Assembly (NCBI RefSeq): GCF_030269645.1
Contig: NZ_BSTR01000008.1
Coordinates: 124,001 to 188,000, forward strand
Direction of reading: 5' to 3'
Origin: Actinokineospora sp. NBRC 105648
GTDB lineage: Bacteria > Actinomycetota > Actinomycetes > Mycobacteriales > Pseudonocardiaceae
DNA: 64,000 nt
Shown: one piece after another, positions 1 through 7,664 of the stretch
Layout of the letters: each line of letters opens with the position of its first letter
Numbering within the stretch: the stretch's first letter is position 1
The notes under the pieces: generated by a model
What the model was told of the DNA's origin: nothing
Database searches by the model: none
Seen by the model: the letters and a program-made list of their open reading frames with translations, nothing else
Position numbers and translations under genes: made by a program

Positions 1-2
1 GC

Positions 3-299
3 GCGGCCGATTTCGTCGGCGAAGCAAGATTGTTCGGAGACGACTTCTTCGGACCATCAGTCCCAGGATCAACCCTCGCCCTGGCAGGCATGACTGTCGA
101 CGAAGTCCTAACAGTGGCAAAGGGCCTCCCAGAAGGCACACGACTGCTGTCGACACTGGCCTGGACAATCCCAGACGGCGTACTAGCGGCACTGGTAGCC
201 CCGCTCGCAACAGGCGGCTCCCTAGTCCAGGTAACAAACCCCTCCCGCCTCGACTCCCACCGCACCGCAGAACGCACCACAGTGGACAGACTGGCCTGA
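3..299 (+). CDS. TIGR03089 family protein, C-terminal part (5' end outside window)
   Basis: The frame is open from the window edge and stops at 297-299. The visible 98 residues contain a 'FVGEARLFGDDFFGP' stretch, then a segment ending 'VLAALVAPLATGGSLVQVTN' and a short 'DRRTAER'-like tail (here 'DSHRTAERTTVDRLA'). This pattern is familiar from the C-terminus of TIGR03089 proteins, an actinobacterial family related to AMP-binding enzymes but lacking most of their C-terminal subdomain; function unknown. In Mycobacterium a member (Rv3268, from memory) lies in the same neighbourhood, which agrees with the rest of the window. The start and the N-terminal AMP-binding-like part cannot be seen. Codon usage (many 'cta', 'gta', 'aca') is less GC-extreme than in most of the window. 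Confidence 0.7.
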   Translation, partial: AADFVGEARLFGDDFFGPSVPGSTLALAGMTVDEVLTVAKGLPEGTRLLSTLAWTIPDGVLAALVAPLATGGSLVQVTNPSRLDSHRTAERTTVDRLA

Positions 300-414
300 A
301 CCCCGAGTCCCACAACACCTTCACGGCAAGCCGACCCAGAATCTCGTCGCAGAGACCCGCAAACCCATGCCCGGCCCACCCCACCGTTCAATCCCACTTT
401 TGTCCTCAAAGCCT

Positions 415-471
415 CACCCCACAAAGCCGCACCCGCCCACCAGTCCTGCTCGATTTGGTGAAGTGGCTCTG
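415..471. repeat. degenerate remnant of the long-hairpin repeat family
   Basis: At 448-471 there is a diverged copy of the left arm of the element at 512-654 (GCTCGATTTGGTGAAGTGG against GCTCGATTGGGTGGAGTGG). At 415-440 a C-rich stretch resembles the complementary arm (CCCCACAAAGCCGC). The two face each other the wrong way round for a complete hairpin, so this looks like a decayed or partly duplicated copy. The rest of 300-511 shows no credible gene; the short reading frames there have no ribosome-binding site. Confidence 0.4.
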
Positions 472-511
472 CAACCCGCTCCCCAACCAGGCCACGCCCT
501 CCCGCCCTCCT

Positions 512-654
512 GCTCGATTGGGTGGAGTGGCTTTGTTTGGGGAGAAAAGAGGCGCTAGCCTGACCCAGGCGGTGGGTATCCCTTTCCCACCCGCTCTACC
601 CACTGCGCCTCTTTTCTTAGGGGCCCCGAACAAAGCCACTCCACCCAATCGAGC
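512..654 (+). repeat. long-hairpin repeat element, copy 1
   Basis: A 143-bp near-palindrome starts GCTCGATTGGGTGGAGTGG and ends with its complement at 654. The first 31 positions pair with the last 31, with one G-U wobble (T537 with G628). A second stem, GAGAAAAGAGGCGC with GCGCCTCTTTTCT, follows after a short asymmetric bulge (CCCCTA type). The centre has its own small hairpin built on GGTGGG and CCCACC around ATCCCTT. The same architecture is seen at 36931, 41800, 42023 and 48660. I assign the + strand because its wobble pair forms only in + strand RNA. It lies between two + strand genes, about 210 bp after a stop codon and 40 bp before a start. Confidence 0.85.
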
Positions 655-693
655 ACCCCCACCCAAGCCAAAACCCAAGAGCCAGGAGCACAC

Positions 694-1500
694 GTGAAGT
701 CGTTCAACGGCAAGACAGCCGTAGTGACAGGCGCAGGCTCCGGCATCGGTCGAGCCCTGGTCCACGCCCTCCTGGCCGAAGGCGCCCAGGTAGCCGCCTC
801 CGACATCAACCCCGACGCTCTAGCCGAAACAGCCGCCCAAGCGACCGGCACCCTGCGCACCTACCACCTCGACGTAGCCGACCGAGACGCGATCTACGCC
901 CACGCCGCCCAGGTCGAAGCCGACTTCGGCCGCACCGACCTGGTGGTCAACAACGCCGGTGTCGCGCTCAAGGGCAGCGTCCGCGAGATGTCCGACGACG
1001 ACCTGCGCTGGGTCATGGACATCGACTTCTGGGGCGTCGTGCACGGCTCGCGTGCGTTCCTGCCCGCTCTGGTGGCCGCGCGTGGCCACCTGGTGAACGT
1101 GTCGAGTGTGTTCGGGTTCATCGGGGTGCCCACGCAGAGCGCGTACAACGCGGCCAAGTTCGCCGTGCGCGGCTTCACCGAGGCCCTGCGGCAGGAGATG
1201 CGCCTGGAGCGCACCGGGGTCGGGGTGTCCTGCGTGCACCCTGGCGGTATCAAGACCAACATCGCCCGCAACGCGCGCACGTCGGACCCCACCGAGGCCG
1301 CCGATTTCAGCCGCTCCCTGGACCAGGTCGCGATCACCACACCCGAGGCGGCCGCGCACACCATCCTGACCGGGGTGCGGCGCGACCGGGCCCGCATCCT
1401 GATCGGGCCGGACGCCTACGTGATCGACGCCCTGCCCCGCGTGTTCGGCTCGCTGTACCAGCCACTGATCAAGGCGGCGGTCCGCCGCCTCTCCCGCTGA
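694..1500 (+). CDS. short-chain dehydrogenase/reductase (SDR)
   Basis: A 268-residue classical SDR. It has the NAD(P)-binding TGAGSGIG at residues 12-19, NNAG at 86-89, the catalytic serine near 138 and YNAAK with Tyr151 and Lys155. The C-terminal part after about 200 is the variable substrate region, so the substrate cannot be named. 'SDIN' after beta-2 suggests NAD rather than NADP preference, an inference from the Asp at the end of beta-2. GTG start at 694 is preceded by AGGAG at 684-688 with a 5-nt spacer. It is predicted to be a cytoplasmic oxidoreductase of an alcohol or ketone. It starts only 40 bp downstream of the long hairpin repeat, so its promoter must lie within or across that element. 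Confidence 0.9.
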   Translation: MKSFNGKTAVVTGAGSGIGRALVHALLAEGAQVAASDINPDALAETAAQATGTLRTYHLDVADRDAIYAHAAQVEADFGRTDLVVNNAGVALKGSVREMSDDDLRWVMDIDFWGVVHGSRAFLPALVAARGHLVNVSSVFGFIGVPTQSAYNAAKFAVRGFTEALRQEMRLERTGVGVSCVHPGGIKTNIARNARTSDPTEAADFSRSLDQVAITTPEAAAHTILTGVRRDRARILIGPDAYVIDALPRVFGSLYQPLIKAAVRRLSR

Positions 1501-1511
1501 CCCCGGCAGGC

Positions 1512-2027
1512 TCAGCCCATGGTCTTCTGACCGTCGAGGCTCTCCCGGATGATGTCCGCGTGCCCCGAGTGCTGCGCCGTCTCGGCGATGAGGTGCAGCA
1601 ACACCCGCCGAATCGACCACGCCTTCCCCGGCTCGAACCACGGCGCCGACGGCAACGGGAAAGCCTTGTCCAAATCAGCCGTCTTGACCAACTCATCGGT
1701 GCGGGCGGCGACCGCCTCGTAGTTGGCCAGGAAGTCGGCGAGCTTCTCACCAGGGTTCATCCGGTGCTCATCCGCCCAGTCACCCTGCTCGCTGCGCATC
1801 AACTCGGCCCCACCAACCATGAACCGGTACCAGGCCGACTCGGTAGCGGCGACGTGCTTGATGATTCCCCCGATCGTGAGCGCACTGACGGTCGACCGCT
1901 CCCCAGCCTGCTCATCGGTGAGGTCCTGCGCGGTGAACCGCAGGAAGAACCGGTGCCGGGCAAGGCTCTCCAACAGGTCCGCCCGCTCATCACTACGCAG
2001 CTCGGTCCCGGCGTCGGCGCTGGTCAT
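1512..2027 (-). CDS. DinB-like / DUF664 metalloenzyme-fold protein
   Basis: A 171-residue helical protein with the layout of the DinB four-helix family: 'TIGGIIKHVAATESAWY' in helix 2 and 'LLHLIAETAQHSGHADIIRESLDG' near the C-terminus. These give histidines at the usual metal-binding positions (KH, and HxxxxxQHxGH). Actinobacterial members are often thiol (mycothiol)-dependent transferases or of unknown role, so no substrate is assigned. ATG start with AGGGG a few bases upstream on the minus strand. It converges on the SDR gene with 11 bp between the stop codons. The region upstream holds a strong palindrome (2080-2102). Confidence 0.85.
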   Translation of the reverse strand: MTSADAGTELRSDERADLLESLARHRFFLRFTAQDLTDEQAGERSTVSALTIGGIIKHVAATESAWYRFMVGGAELMRSEQGDWADEHRMNPGEKLADFLANYEAVAARTDELVKTADLDKAFPLPSAPWFEPGKAWSIRRVLLHLIAETAQHSGHADIIRESLDGQKTMG

Positions 2028-2079
2028 CGGTAGTCCCCTTCGGTCTGTCTCGGTCTCTTGAGGACAACTCTAGGACCTC

Positions 2080-2102
2080 TTGCGGACAACTTCAGTCCGC
2101 AA
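2080..2102. promoter_or_regulatory. palindrome, candidate operator between divergent genes
   Basis: TTGCGGAC and GTCCGCAA form perfect 8-bp inverted arms around a 7-bp spacer. GAGGACAACT just to the left (2060-2069) resembles GCGGACAACT inside the palindrome, so there may be two half-sites. It lies 50-75 bp upstream of the DinB-like gene and about 100 bp upstream of the AlbA_2/ParA pair. No regulator for it is recognisable in the window. Confidence 0.4.
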
Positions 2103-2198
2103 CCAGAACAGGTTTTGACCGGCCGCCGCGGCCACCCGCCAGCCGCCGACCTGAAGTCGCCACACAAGGAAACTTACGTGGTCTGACAGGATGGCGTC

Positions 2199-3377
2199 AT
2201 GGACGAGGACCTCGCGGACGTACTGGGCACGGAGGAGTCACCCGGCCTTGAGTTCAAGCAGTCCGTGAAGGACACCGGCGCTCTGCTGTCCACGATCTGC
2301 GCGTTCGCGAACGACCTGCCCAAGCTCTCCGGCGGCGACCTCCTGATCGGCGTGGATGACCGCGGAAAGCCCGTTGACGGTGTCGACACCTCCGACAAGG
2401 CGCTCCTGACGCTGACTGAGATGCGTGACAGCGGGAAGATAATCGATCGACCCTCGATGGTCGTGACCCGAGCGGTTTTCGCGGGCAGAACAGTGATCCG
2501 GATCAGGGTCGAGGCCTCGAACACCCCGCCGGTGCGCCTCAACGGAACGGCGTGGGTCCGGCCGGGCCCGACCACGAGGCGGGCATCTCGCGACGACGAG
2601 CGGGTCCTCACCGAGAAGCGGCGAGCCAAGGACAAGCCGTTCGACGCACGCCCGCTCCAGGACTCGTCGCTGGAGGACATCGACCTGGCCTTGTTCACCA
2701 ACGACATACTGCCCGCCTTCGTCGCTCCCGAGGTCCTCGAGGAGAACGGCAGGCCACTAGCCCAACAACTGGCCTCCCTCGGCGTGACCGACAGCGAGGA
2801 GGTCCCTACCGGAATGGGGCTGCTGCTGGCCGGCCTCAACCCGACCGCCTTCATCCCGGGCGCGTACCTGCAGTTCATCCGCTACGAGGGCACCACCGTC
2901 GACGGCCCGATCTCCGATTCGCAAGAAATACGCGGGAACCTGGTCGACTCGGTCGAACGCCTCCAATCGGTCCTGCGGGGGCACCTGCACACCCGTGTCG
3001 AGTCCACCGACGGATTCCGCGAACACGACGTTCCGGACTACCCACTCAACGCTTTGCGCGAAGCGTGCATGAATGCCATCATCCACCGGAACTACGAGAC
3101 ATCGTACGCGCCAACGAAAATAGCCTGGTTCTCCGATCGAATCGAGATCACGAATCCAGGCGGGCCATTCGGACAGGTTCGCGTCGACAACTTCGACCGG
3201 GTGACCGACTACCGGAACCCCTCGCTGGCAGGCGCCATGAAGGCACTGGGGTTCGTCAACAGGTTCGGCCGCGGCATCGGCCGGATCCAGGCCGCCCTGC
3301 GCGACAACGACAACCCGGCCGCGGAGTTCGTCGTCGATGACTCATCCTGGCTGGTCACCATCAGGAAGCCGGCATGA
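2199..3377 (+). CDS. AlbA_2 (Schlafen AAA_4) domain protein with C-terminal ATP-binding HATPase-like domain
   Basis: A 392-residue protein of the COG2865 type. The N-terminal 130 residues form an AlbA_2 domain (family hallmark 'GLEFKQS' near residue 16, then 'LLIGVDDRGKPVDGV'). 'LREACMNAIIHRNY' (about 287-300) and 'FGRGIGRIQAAL' near the C-terminus mark a HATPase_c_4 module. Members are annotated as putative DNA-binding or transcriptional regulators; several AlbA_2/Schlafen proteins act in defence or nucleic-acid processing, but that role is not shown here. Its stop overlaps the start of the ParA gene by 4 bp (ATGA), so the two are almost certainly coupled. The ATG at 2199 has only weak upstream purines. 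Confidence 0.8.
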   Translation: MDEDLADVLGTEESPGLEFKQSVKDTGALLSTICAFANDLPKLSGGDLLIGVDDRGKPVDGVDTSDKALLTLTEMRDSGKIIDRPSMVVTRAVFAGRTVIRIRVEASNTPPVRLNGTAWVRPGPTTRRASRDDERVLTEKRRAKDKPFDARPLQDSSLEDIDLALFTNDILPAFVAPEVLEENGRPLAQQLASLGVTDSEEVPTGMGLLLAGLNPTAFIPGAYLQFIRYEGTTVDGPISDSQEIRGNLVDSVERLQSVLRGHLHTRVESTDGFREHDVPDYPLNALREACMNAIIHRNYETSYAPTKIAWFSDRIEITNPGGPFGQVRVDNFDRVTDYRNPSLAGAMKALGFVNRFGRGIGRIQAALRDNDNPAAEFVVDDSSWLVTIRKPA

Positions 3378-4432
3378 TCTCCCTCGCGCTGTTCAACAAC
3401 AAGGGCGGGGTCGGCAAGACCACCCTGACCTACCACCTCGCACACATGCTCCAGCGCCTCGGCCTCCGCGTGCTCGCGGTCGACCTGGACCCGCAGTCGA
3501 ACCTGACGTCGGCCTTCCTCAGCGAGGACGACCTGGCAACCCTGTGGGACGAACCCCAGTCTCCTGCCTGGCAGGTGGAGCAACCCGCCATAGGCGTCTT
3601 CCCGCAGATCCCGGATGGGGTGGGCACCATCGCCCAGTCCGTCCAACCCATTATGGACGGGCTGGGCGACATCCACCACTTCCCCCCGGTCGAGATCGCG
3701 TCGGGGCTGTTCCTCATCCCGGGCGATCTCGACCTGAGCGCTTTCGAGGACAAGCTCTCGGATGCGTGGCCGCGGAGCTTCCCGGGCAAGGACTTGGCAG
3801 CGATCCGAACGACGACCGCTTTCTACCGGACGATCTTGGTCGCCAGCCACCACGTGGACGCCGATATCGTCCTCATCGACGTCGGACCGAACCTCGGCGC
3901 CATCAACCGGGCCGCCCTCCTCGCCTCGGACGTCGTCTTGATGCCACTCGCCGCCGATCTGTTCTCGCTGCGCGGCTTGCGGAACCTGGGCCCCACTTTG
4001 CGCGAATGGCGCACAACCTGGCAGGAGACCATCCTGCCCAAGCTGCCCGAGAGCATCCCCGCTCCCGGCGGCCACATGAGTCCACTGGGCTATGTCATCA
4101 TGCAGCCGACAATGCGCCTGGATCGCCCGGTAAAGGCCTACCGGCGCTGGCTCGAACGCATTCCAAGCGTTTTTGAGACCGCCGTCCTGGGCCGCGCGGA
4201 ACCCGAAGAGTCATCTCAGGCGTACGAGATCGCGACCTTGAAGAACTACCAGAGCCTGATGCCGCTCGCTCATGACGCACGCAAACCCATGTTCGACCTG
4301 AGAACCGCGGACGGCGCGATCGGCAGCATGCAATCCTACGTCCAGCGCTGCTATCAGGACTTCAGGAATCTGGCCCACAAGATAGTTGCCCGCCTGGACG
4401 ACGAGCACCTCAAGGGCAAGATCCGACACTGA
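3374..4432 (+). CDS. ParA/MinD-type ATPase
   Basis: A 352-residue deviant Walker ATPase. KGGVGKTT lies at residues 10-17, 'VLAVDLDPQSNLTS' gives the Walker A' aspartates, and 'DIVLIDVGPNLGAINRAAL' is the Walker B region. It is longer than a minimal ParA (about 260 residues): there is an insert between the A' and B motifs and a C-terminal helical part. No ParB or parS-like array is nearby, so plasmid-type partition is not the obvious role. Coupling to the AlbA_2 protein suggests a two-component accessory module whose function I cannot name. It lies just outside the left end of the integrative element, followed by a terminator. Confidence 0.85.
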   Translation: MISLALFNNKGGVGKTTLTYHLAHMLQRLGLRVLAVDLDPQSNLTSAFLSEDDLATLWDEPQSPAWQVEQPAIGVFPQIPDGVGTIAQSVQPIMDGLGDIHHFPPVEIASGLFLIPGDLDLSAFEDKLSDAWPRSFPGKDLAAIRTTTAFYRTILVASHHVDADIVLIDVGPNLGAINRAALLASDVVLMPLAADLFSLRGLRNLGPTLREWRTTWQETILPKLPESIPAPGGHMSPLGYVIMQPTMRLDRPVKAYRRWLERIPSVFETAVLGRAEPEESSQAYEIATLKNYQSLMPLAHDARKPMFDLRTADGAIGSMQSYVQRCYQDFRNLAHKIVARLDDEHLKGKIRH

Positions 4433-4470
4433 TCGCCCGCGATGGAAACCACGCGGGCAGGCGCACGACG

Positions 4471-4498
4471 GGACGGCCCAACCGAAATCGGGCCGTCC
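4471..4498. terminator. hairpin terminator after parA-like gene
   Basis: GGACGGCCC and GGGCCGTCC form a 9-bp stem with a 10-nt loop, 38 bp after the ParA stop. There is no T-run, as is common in actinobacteria. Before the element inserted it would have separated the convergent ParA and acyl-CoA dehydrogenase genes. Confidence 0.7.
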
Positions 4499-4512
4499 GG
4501 AGACCTTCGTCT

Positions 4513-4594
4513 AGCGGTGGAACTGGCCCTTGAGCAGTGCCCGGGCCATGACCATGCGCTGGATCTGGTTGGTGCCCTCGTAGATCTGGGTGAT
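4513..4594 (-). pseudogene. displaced 3' end of the acyl-CoA dehydrogenase gene (original C-terminus)
   Basis: Read on the minus strand this encodes the last codons of the dehydrogenase found intact at 15985-17145. It then continues KGQFHR and stops at 4513-4515, where the present gene ends KG. It is therefore the original chromosomal gene end, cut off when the element integrated and replaced by the element's own copy of the gene tail. The effect on the enzyme is a four-residue shorter C-terminus. Confidence 0.85.
4526..4594. other. attL of the integrative element
   Basis: A 69-bp direct repeat matching 15988-16056, with only two mismatches (4538 T/C and 4541 C/G) and 53 identical bases from 4542 to 4594. 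Sequence similarity stops abruptly on the element side. It sits at the opposite end of the element from the integrase gene. Confidence 0.9.
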
Positions 4595-4702
4595 TGCAGT
4601 CCTGGGTAAACGCCACCAGGACGTATCCGAGGAAAACAGCCTCTGACCTGGTCTTTCACCTCTCGACACTTCTCACCGTGTTGCACTGCTTTTCGACCTC
4701 TC

Positions 4703-4728
4703 ACGGCCTGTAGACGGCCTGATCTTGA
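4703..4728 (+). repeat. terminal repeat, left copy (candidate integrase/excisionase arm site)
   Basis: 26 bp matching 15921-15946 at 23 positions, in direct orientation. It is itself two copies of ACGGCCTG separated by a 3-bp step, followed by ATC-TGA. It lies 108 bp inside attL. Confidence 0.6.
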
Positions 4729-4816
4729 TGCCCCGCCCGCTCCTCCTGGGACGCTCGGCGGGGCACGATCATGTCCGCCCCGGCCGCTCTGGGAGGCGAG
4801 ACGACCGGGTGACTCA

Positions 4817-4880
4817 ACTCCCTGGGGCTTGGTCGCCCCCGCTTCCTCACTCCCTGGGGCTTGGTCGCCCCCGCTTCCTC
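4817..4880 (+). repeat. perfect 32-bp tandem duplication
   Basis: Two identical adjacent 32-bp units, each beginning ACTCCCTGGGGCTTGG and ending CGCTTCCTC. Each unit contains an internal GGGGC...GCCCC inverted repeat. The perfect identity points to a recent duplication or to iteron-like selection; there are only two copies. Confidence 0.85.
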
Positions 4881-5252
4881 GTCCCGGCCGCCCTAGCGGT
4901 GGTGGGGCGGTGTCAAGGGTCGGGCTCGCCCGATCGCGCAGCGACGCCGTAGGCGCCCTTGATGCCGGTCCGTCACCGTTAGACGATTGCGCGAGGGAGG
5001 AAGCCCCCCGCTCAAGGAGGAGCCTCGAAGCCGCGGTGACCTCGCCAGCTCAAGCCACAGCCGTGCCGTCTGTGCGGCGTGGCGCTCCCCACCGACACCC
5101 AAGGCCGTGCCACGCGCCCGCGCGGGCGGAGCGGAGCGGGAGCCCGCGCCGTGGCGCGATGAGTCCGGCCCCGAGCGGTGGTGACGGGCCAGCACGAGCC
5201 GCGCCGCGCAGGCGGCGCGGCCTTGATCCCATAGAGGCGACTTCAGCAAGAA

Positions 5253-7538
5253 CTACTTGTCCAGATCGTCGAAGATGCTGCGTGTACTGTCGAAACTATT
5301 CTTATGTGAAGTGGCGTAGGATTCAACTGGTTCTCGTTGTTCTCTAGATGCGTCAATCTCGGCGATCATTTGTTCGATCTTCTTAATATAGTACGTCAAT
5401 GAAGTCAACGTATCGTAATCGCCCGCAAGGGCGTCAGCGTAAGTTTCGAGGGTGTCGACTAGCGGACCGTAGTAGTCCTCAGCAGAAGTCTTATCGTCTA
5501 TCTCACTATTGTAGTTCCAAGTGTGTAAAACTTCATCCAAATTCGGAACAAGAATGTCTTTGACGGATTTCAGTATGTCACCGCGCTCCTGTTCGGTCAG
5601 CAAGATTCTGAACTCGGGAAGCACCAGCCATCCTTCATCTGGCGTATCAATAGCCAGCTCACTCACCATCTCCAACACCTTCTGCCGCTCACCCTCACCC
5701 AAAAGACCCTCTTGCAGAAGGCGGGCCAGTACTCGCGGCGATGGCATCGCGCTCAGATATGAGTTCAACAGTAGAAGTTCGTGCACAAAATTGGGATCAA
5801 CCCCCATATAGGAGATGATGAAATCTTTTGAGCTGCGATCGACGAAGAAGTTGTGCCATTGCTTACTGGTACCCCAATTCTTCATTGCCCTGGCTTTGCA
5901 ATCGAACATCTTCTTCGCAACTATCGTAAAGAGGGTGGGCGATACAACTACCAAGGCGCCCCGCAAGGCTCCACTTCCGCAGTCAACCTGTGTCAGCAGT
6001 GTCGAGTCGCTGAGACCGCGCACAAATACATCTACAAGTGCCGAGTTGTTTCCGATGAACTGCGCGAAACCCTCACGCAAGGTAGGGTGATGAAAGTCGA
6101 GAACTCCGTCGCTTCTGTACCGCAGGAAAGCATCGAGCAATGATCTTATTGCTGATTGCACTAGGATTTCACTAGTTCCTAGCTTCGAAATGACTCCTAG
6201 ATCCAACTCCGATGGCGCGAACGGCTCTACTATTCCGTCGTTCATATAGATAATCGCAAGTGCGGCGATATGCTGATCTTCAAGACCCTCGTAGATGTCC
6301 GCAAGTAGCTGGGGTGCACGCTCCATGAACGCCAAGACATTTTTTTCCGTGCAAATCAGTCCAGCAGTAAAGGATCTTCTTCCAAGTCGCCTGGCCGCTT
6401 CCGGCCTGAACGGCTTCACCTTTGAAACTTCATTCAGACAGTCTTTGACTGCCGCCCGGAATGGGCGAGATTGATCACCCATCTTTACGTGATTGTATAG
6501 TATTTGTCTCTTTTCCGACAGAGTTAAGGTGGCGACATCGACAACAACGCGACTCTCAGCGAGCAGAGGGTAGTAGTACTCCTTAAGATACTTCCTTGCC
6601 TCTGCGTAGATATAACTCCGGGAGGTGAGAACGAACTTCGCTCCGCCCGATATTGCCGACATCATCTTAACAAGGCTTTTGGCCCATTCGTCTGTCAGGT
6701 TTCGATCATGACGAACGACACCGAAGGCGTCATCGATCCAAAAGAACTGGTTCGGCTCATTTGGATTCCAGTGTTGAACAAACTGCTCCGGCGTTTCCAC
6801 CTTTACAGTGGAGCAACCCCACGAGTCCAGCGCAGTCATTGCCAGCACCGATGCAATTACTGTCTTGCCTACAGCAGGCTCCCCCAGAAGCAGGACGAAT
6901 CCATTTTCTTGAATTGCCTGCACCGCATCAAGATAAGGTTGCGTAACGACAAAAGTCGACAAATCCGGTTTGAGATAGTCGATCAAATTTCGCGCTTGGG
7001 CGTAACTGCGCTCATCGATTATTTGCGATAGATCTCCCAGTCCATAGATGCGAGGCACAAGCGCTCGCAGTTTTGGATTCTTGGCAATAGTTTGGTTGAT
7101 CCAACCTCCCGCCAGTACAACCACATTCTTAGCACCATGCCTTTTACCTTCAACAACGATATCTTTCTCGGAATTGCCGGTAACACGTGCGTTTGTCACC
7201 AGGACGTAGGATTCGCAAATGCCGTCCGCAACCAGTTTCCTGATTTTGTCGAACTCGTCAGCGAGCATAGACTTGCTAAGTGTCCCCCCGGCGTTCGTCG
7301 TGTGCTTGCACTGCACAACAATGGGTCCGCTCAACAGGTTGTCGATTCCAAGTTCGGGGCAAGGTTTCCAAGTTCCATAGAATGCTCCATCCCGCCCGCC
7401 ATCATTACTATCGGCGAAAGGTTGGACCGACTGACCCAGCAGTTCACCCAAGATGAAGGCTACTAGGTCCTGAAACGCCCTCCAGCCAAGCGTATGCAGC
7501 TCGAACGAGGGAACCCCAGGCGCGATAGCTTTCTTCAT
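5253..7538 (-). CDS. PD-(D/E)XK nuclease-STAND NTPase protein (candidate Avs-like antiphage defence)
   Basis: A 761-residue single-gene cargo. The N-terminus (about 10-150) looks like an Mrr-type restriction-endonuclease fold: 'WRAFQDLVAFIL', then GGRDG with Asp50 and VQCKH with Gln76 and Lys78. A P-loop NTPase follows: GEPAVGKT at 219-226, Walker B FFWIDD at 265-270 and a sensor 'VLTSRS' at 303-308, as in the nSTAND3-type group. The remaining 400 residues are helical with no recognised repeats and could be a target-sensing region. Nuclease plus STAND NTPase is the architecture of the Avs antiviral family, so abortive phage defence is a reasonable inference, not proven. The gene is clearly AT-richer than its neighbours and sits in a mobile element. 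ATG start with AGGA 8 nt upstream. Confidence 0.82.
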   Translation of the reverse strand: MKKAIAPGVPSFELHTLGWRAFQDLVAFILGELLGQSVQPFADSNDGGRDGAFYGTWKPCPELGIDNLLSGPIVVQCKHTTNAGGTLSKSMLADEFDKIRKLVADGICESYVLVTNARVTGNSEKDIVVEGKRHGAKNVVVLAGGWINQTIAKNPKLRALVPRIYGLGDLSQIIDERSYAQARNLIDYLKPDLSTFVVTQPYLDAVQAIQENGFVLLLGEPAVGKTVIASVLAMTALDSWGCSTVKVETPEQFVQHWNPNEPNQFFWIDDAFGVVRHDRNLTDEWAKSLVKMMSAISGGAKFVLTSRSYIYAEARKYLKEYYYPLLAESRVVVDVATLTLSEKRQILYNHVKMGDQSRPFRAAVKDCLNEVSKVKPFRPEAARRLGRRSFTAGLICTEKNVLAFMERAPQLLADIYEGLEDQHIAALAIIYMNDGIVEPFAPSELDLGVISKLGTSEILVQSAIRSLLDAFLRYRSDGVLDFHHPTLREGFAQFIGNNSALVDVFVRGLSDSTLLTQVDCGSGALRGALVVVSPTLFTIVAKKMFDCKARAMKNWGTSKQWHNFFVDRSSKDFIISYMGVDPNFVHELLLLNSYLSAMPSPRVLARLLQEGLLGEGERQKVLEMVSELAIDTPDEGWLVLPEFRILLTEQERGDILKSVKDILVPNLDEVLHTWNYNSEIDDKTSAEDYYGPLVDTLETYADALAGDYDTLTSLTYYIKKIEQMIAEIDASREQREPVESYATSHKNSFDSTRSIFDDLDK

Positions 7539-7664
7539 AGTGCGCGTCCTAACTTCGAGCGGACCCTATTGGGGTAATATCGCACAAGTCAGCAATAGCG
7601 TTACGTCAATCCAGAACGCAACACGGAACCGTCCACAGGACCGTTCGCTGACTCGAGGTTATAC

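Larger units (their letters stand above)
4595..5252. other. non-coding left end of the element
   Basis: No reading frame here has a convincing start, ribosome-binding site or family resemblance. The stretch holds the left arm-type repeat (4703-4728), a perfect 32-bp tandem duplication (4817-4880) and a very GC-rich, locally palindromic tract at about 5040-5230. In an AICE this position may hold the origin or the transfer locus, but nothing in the sequence proves it. Confidence 0.5.

Noticed and set aside
3374-4432. ParA as plasmid or chromosome partition protein
   Set aside because: No ParB gene or parS-like repeats nearby, and it is coupled to an AlbA_2 protein instead.
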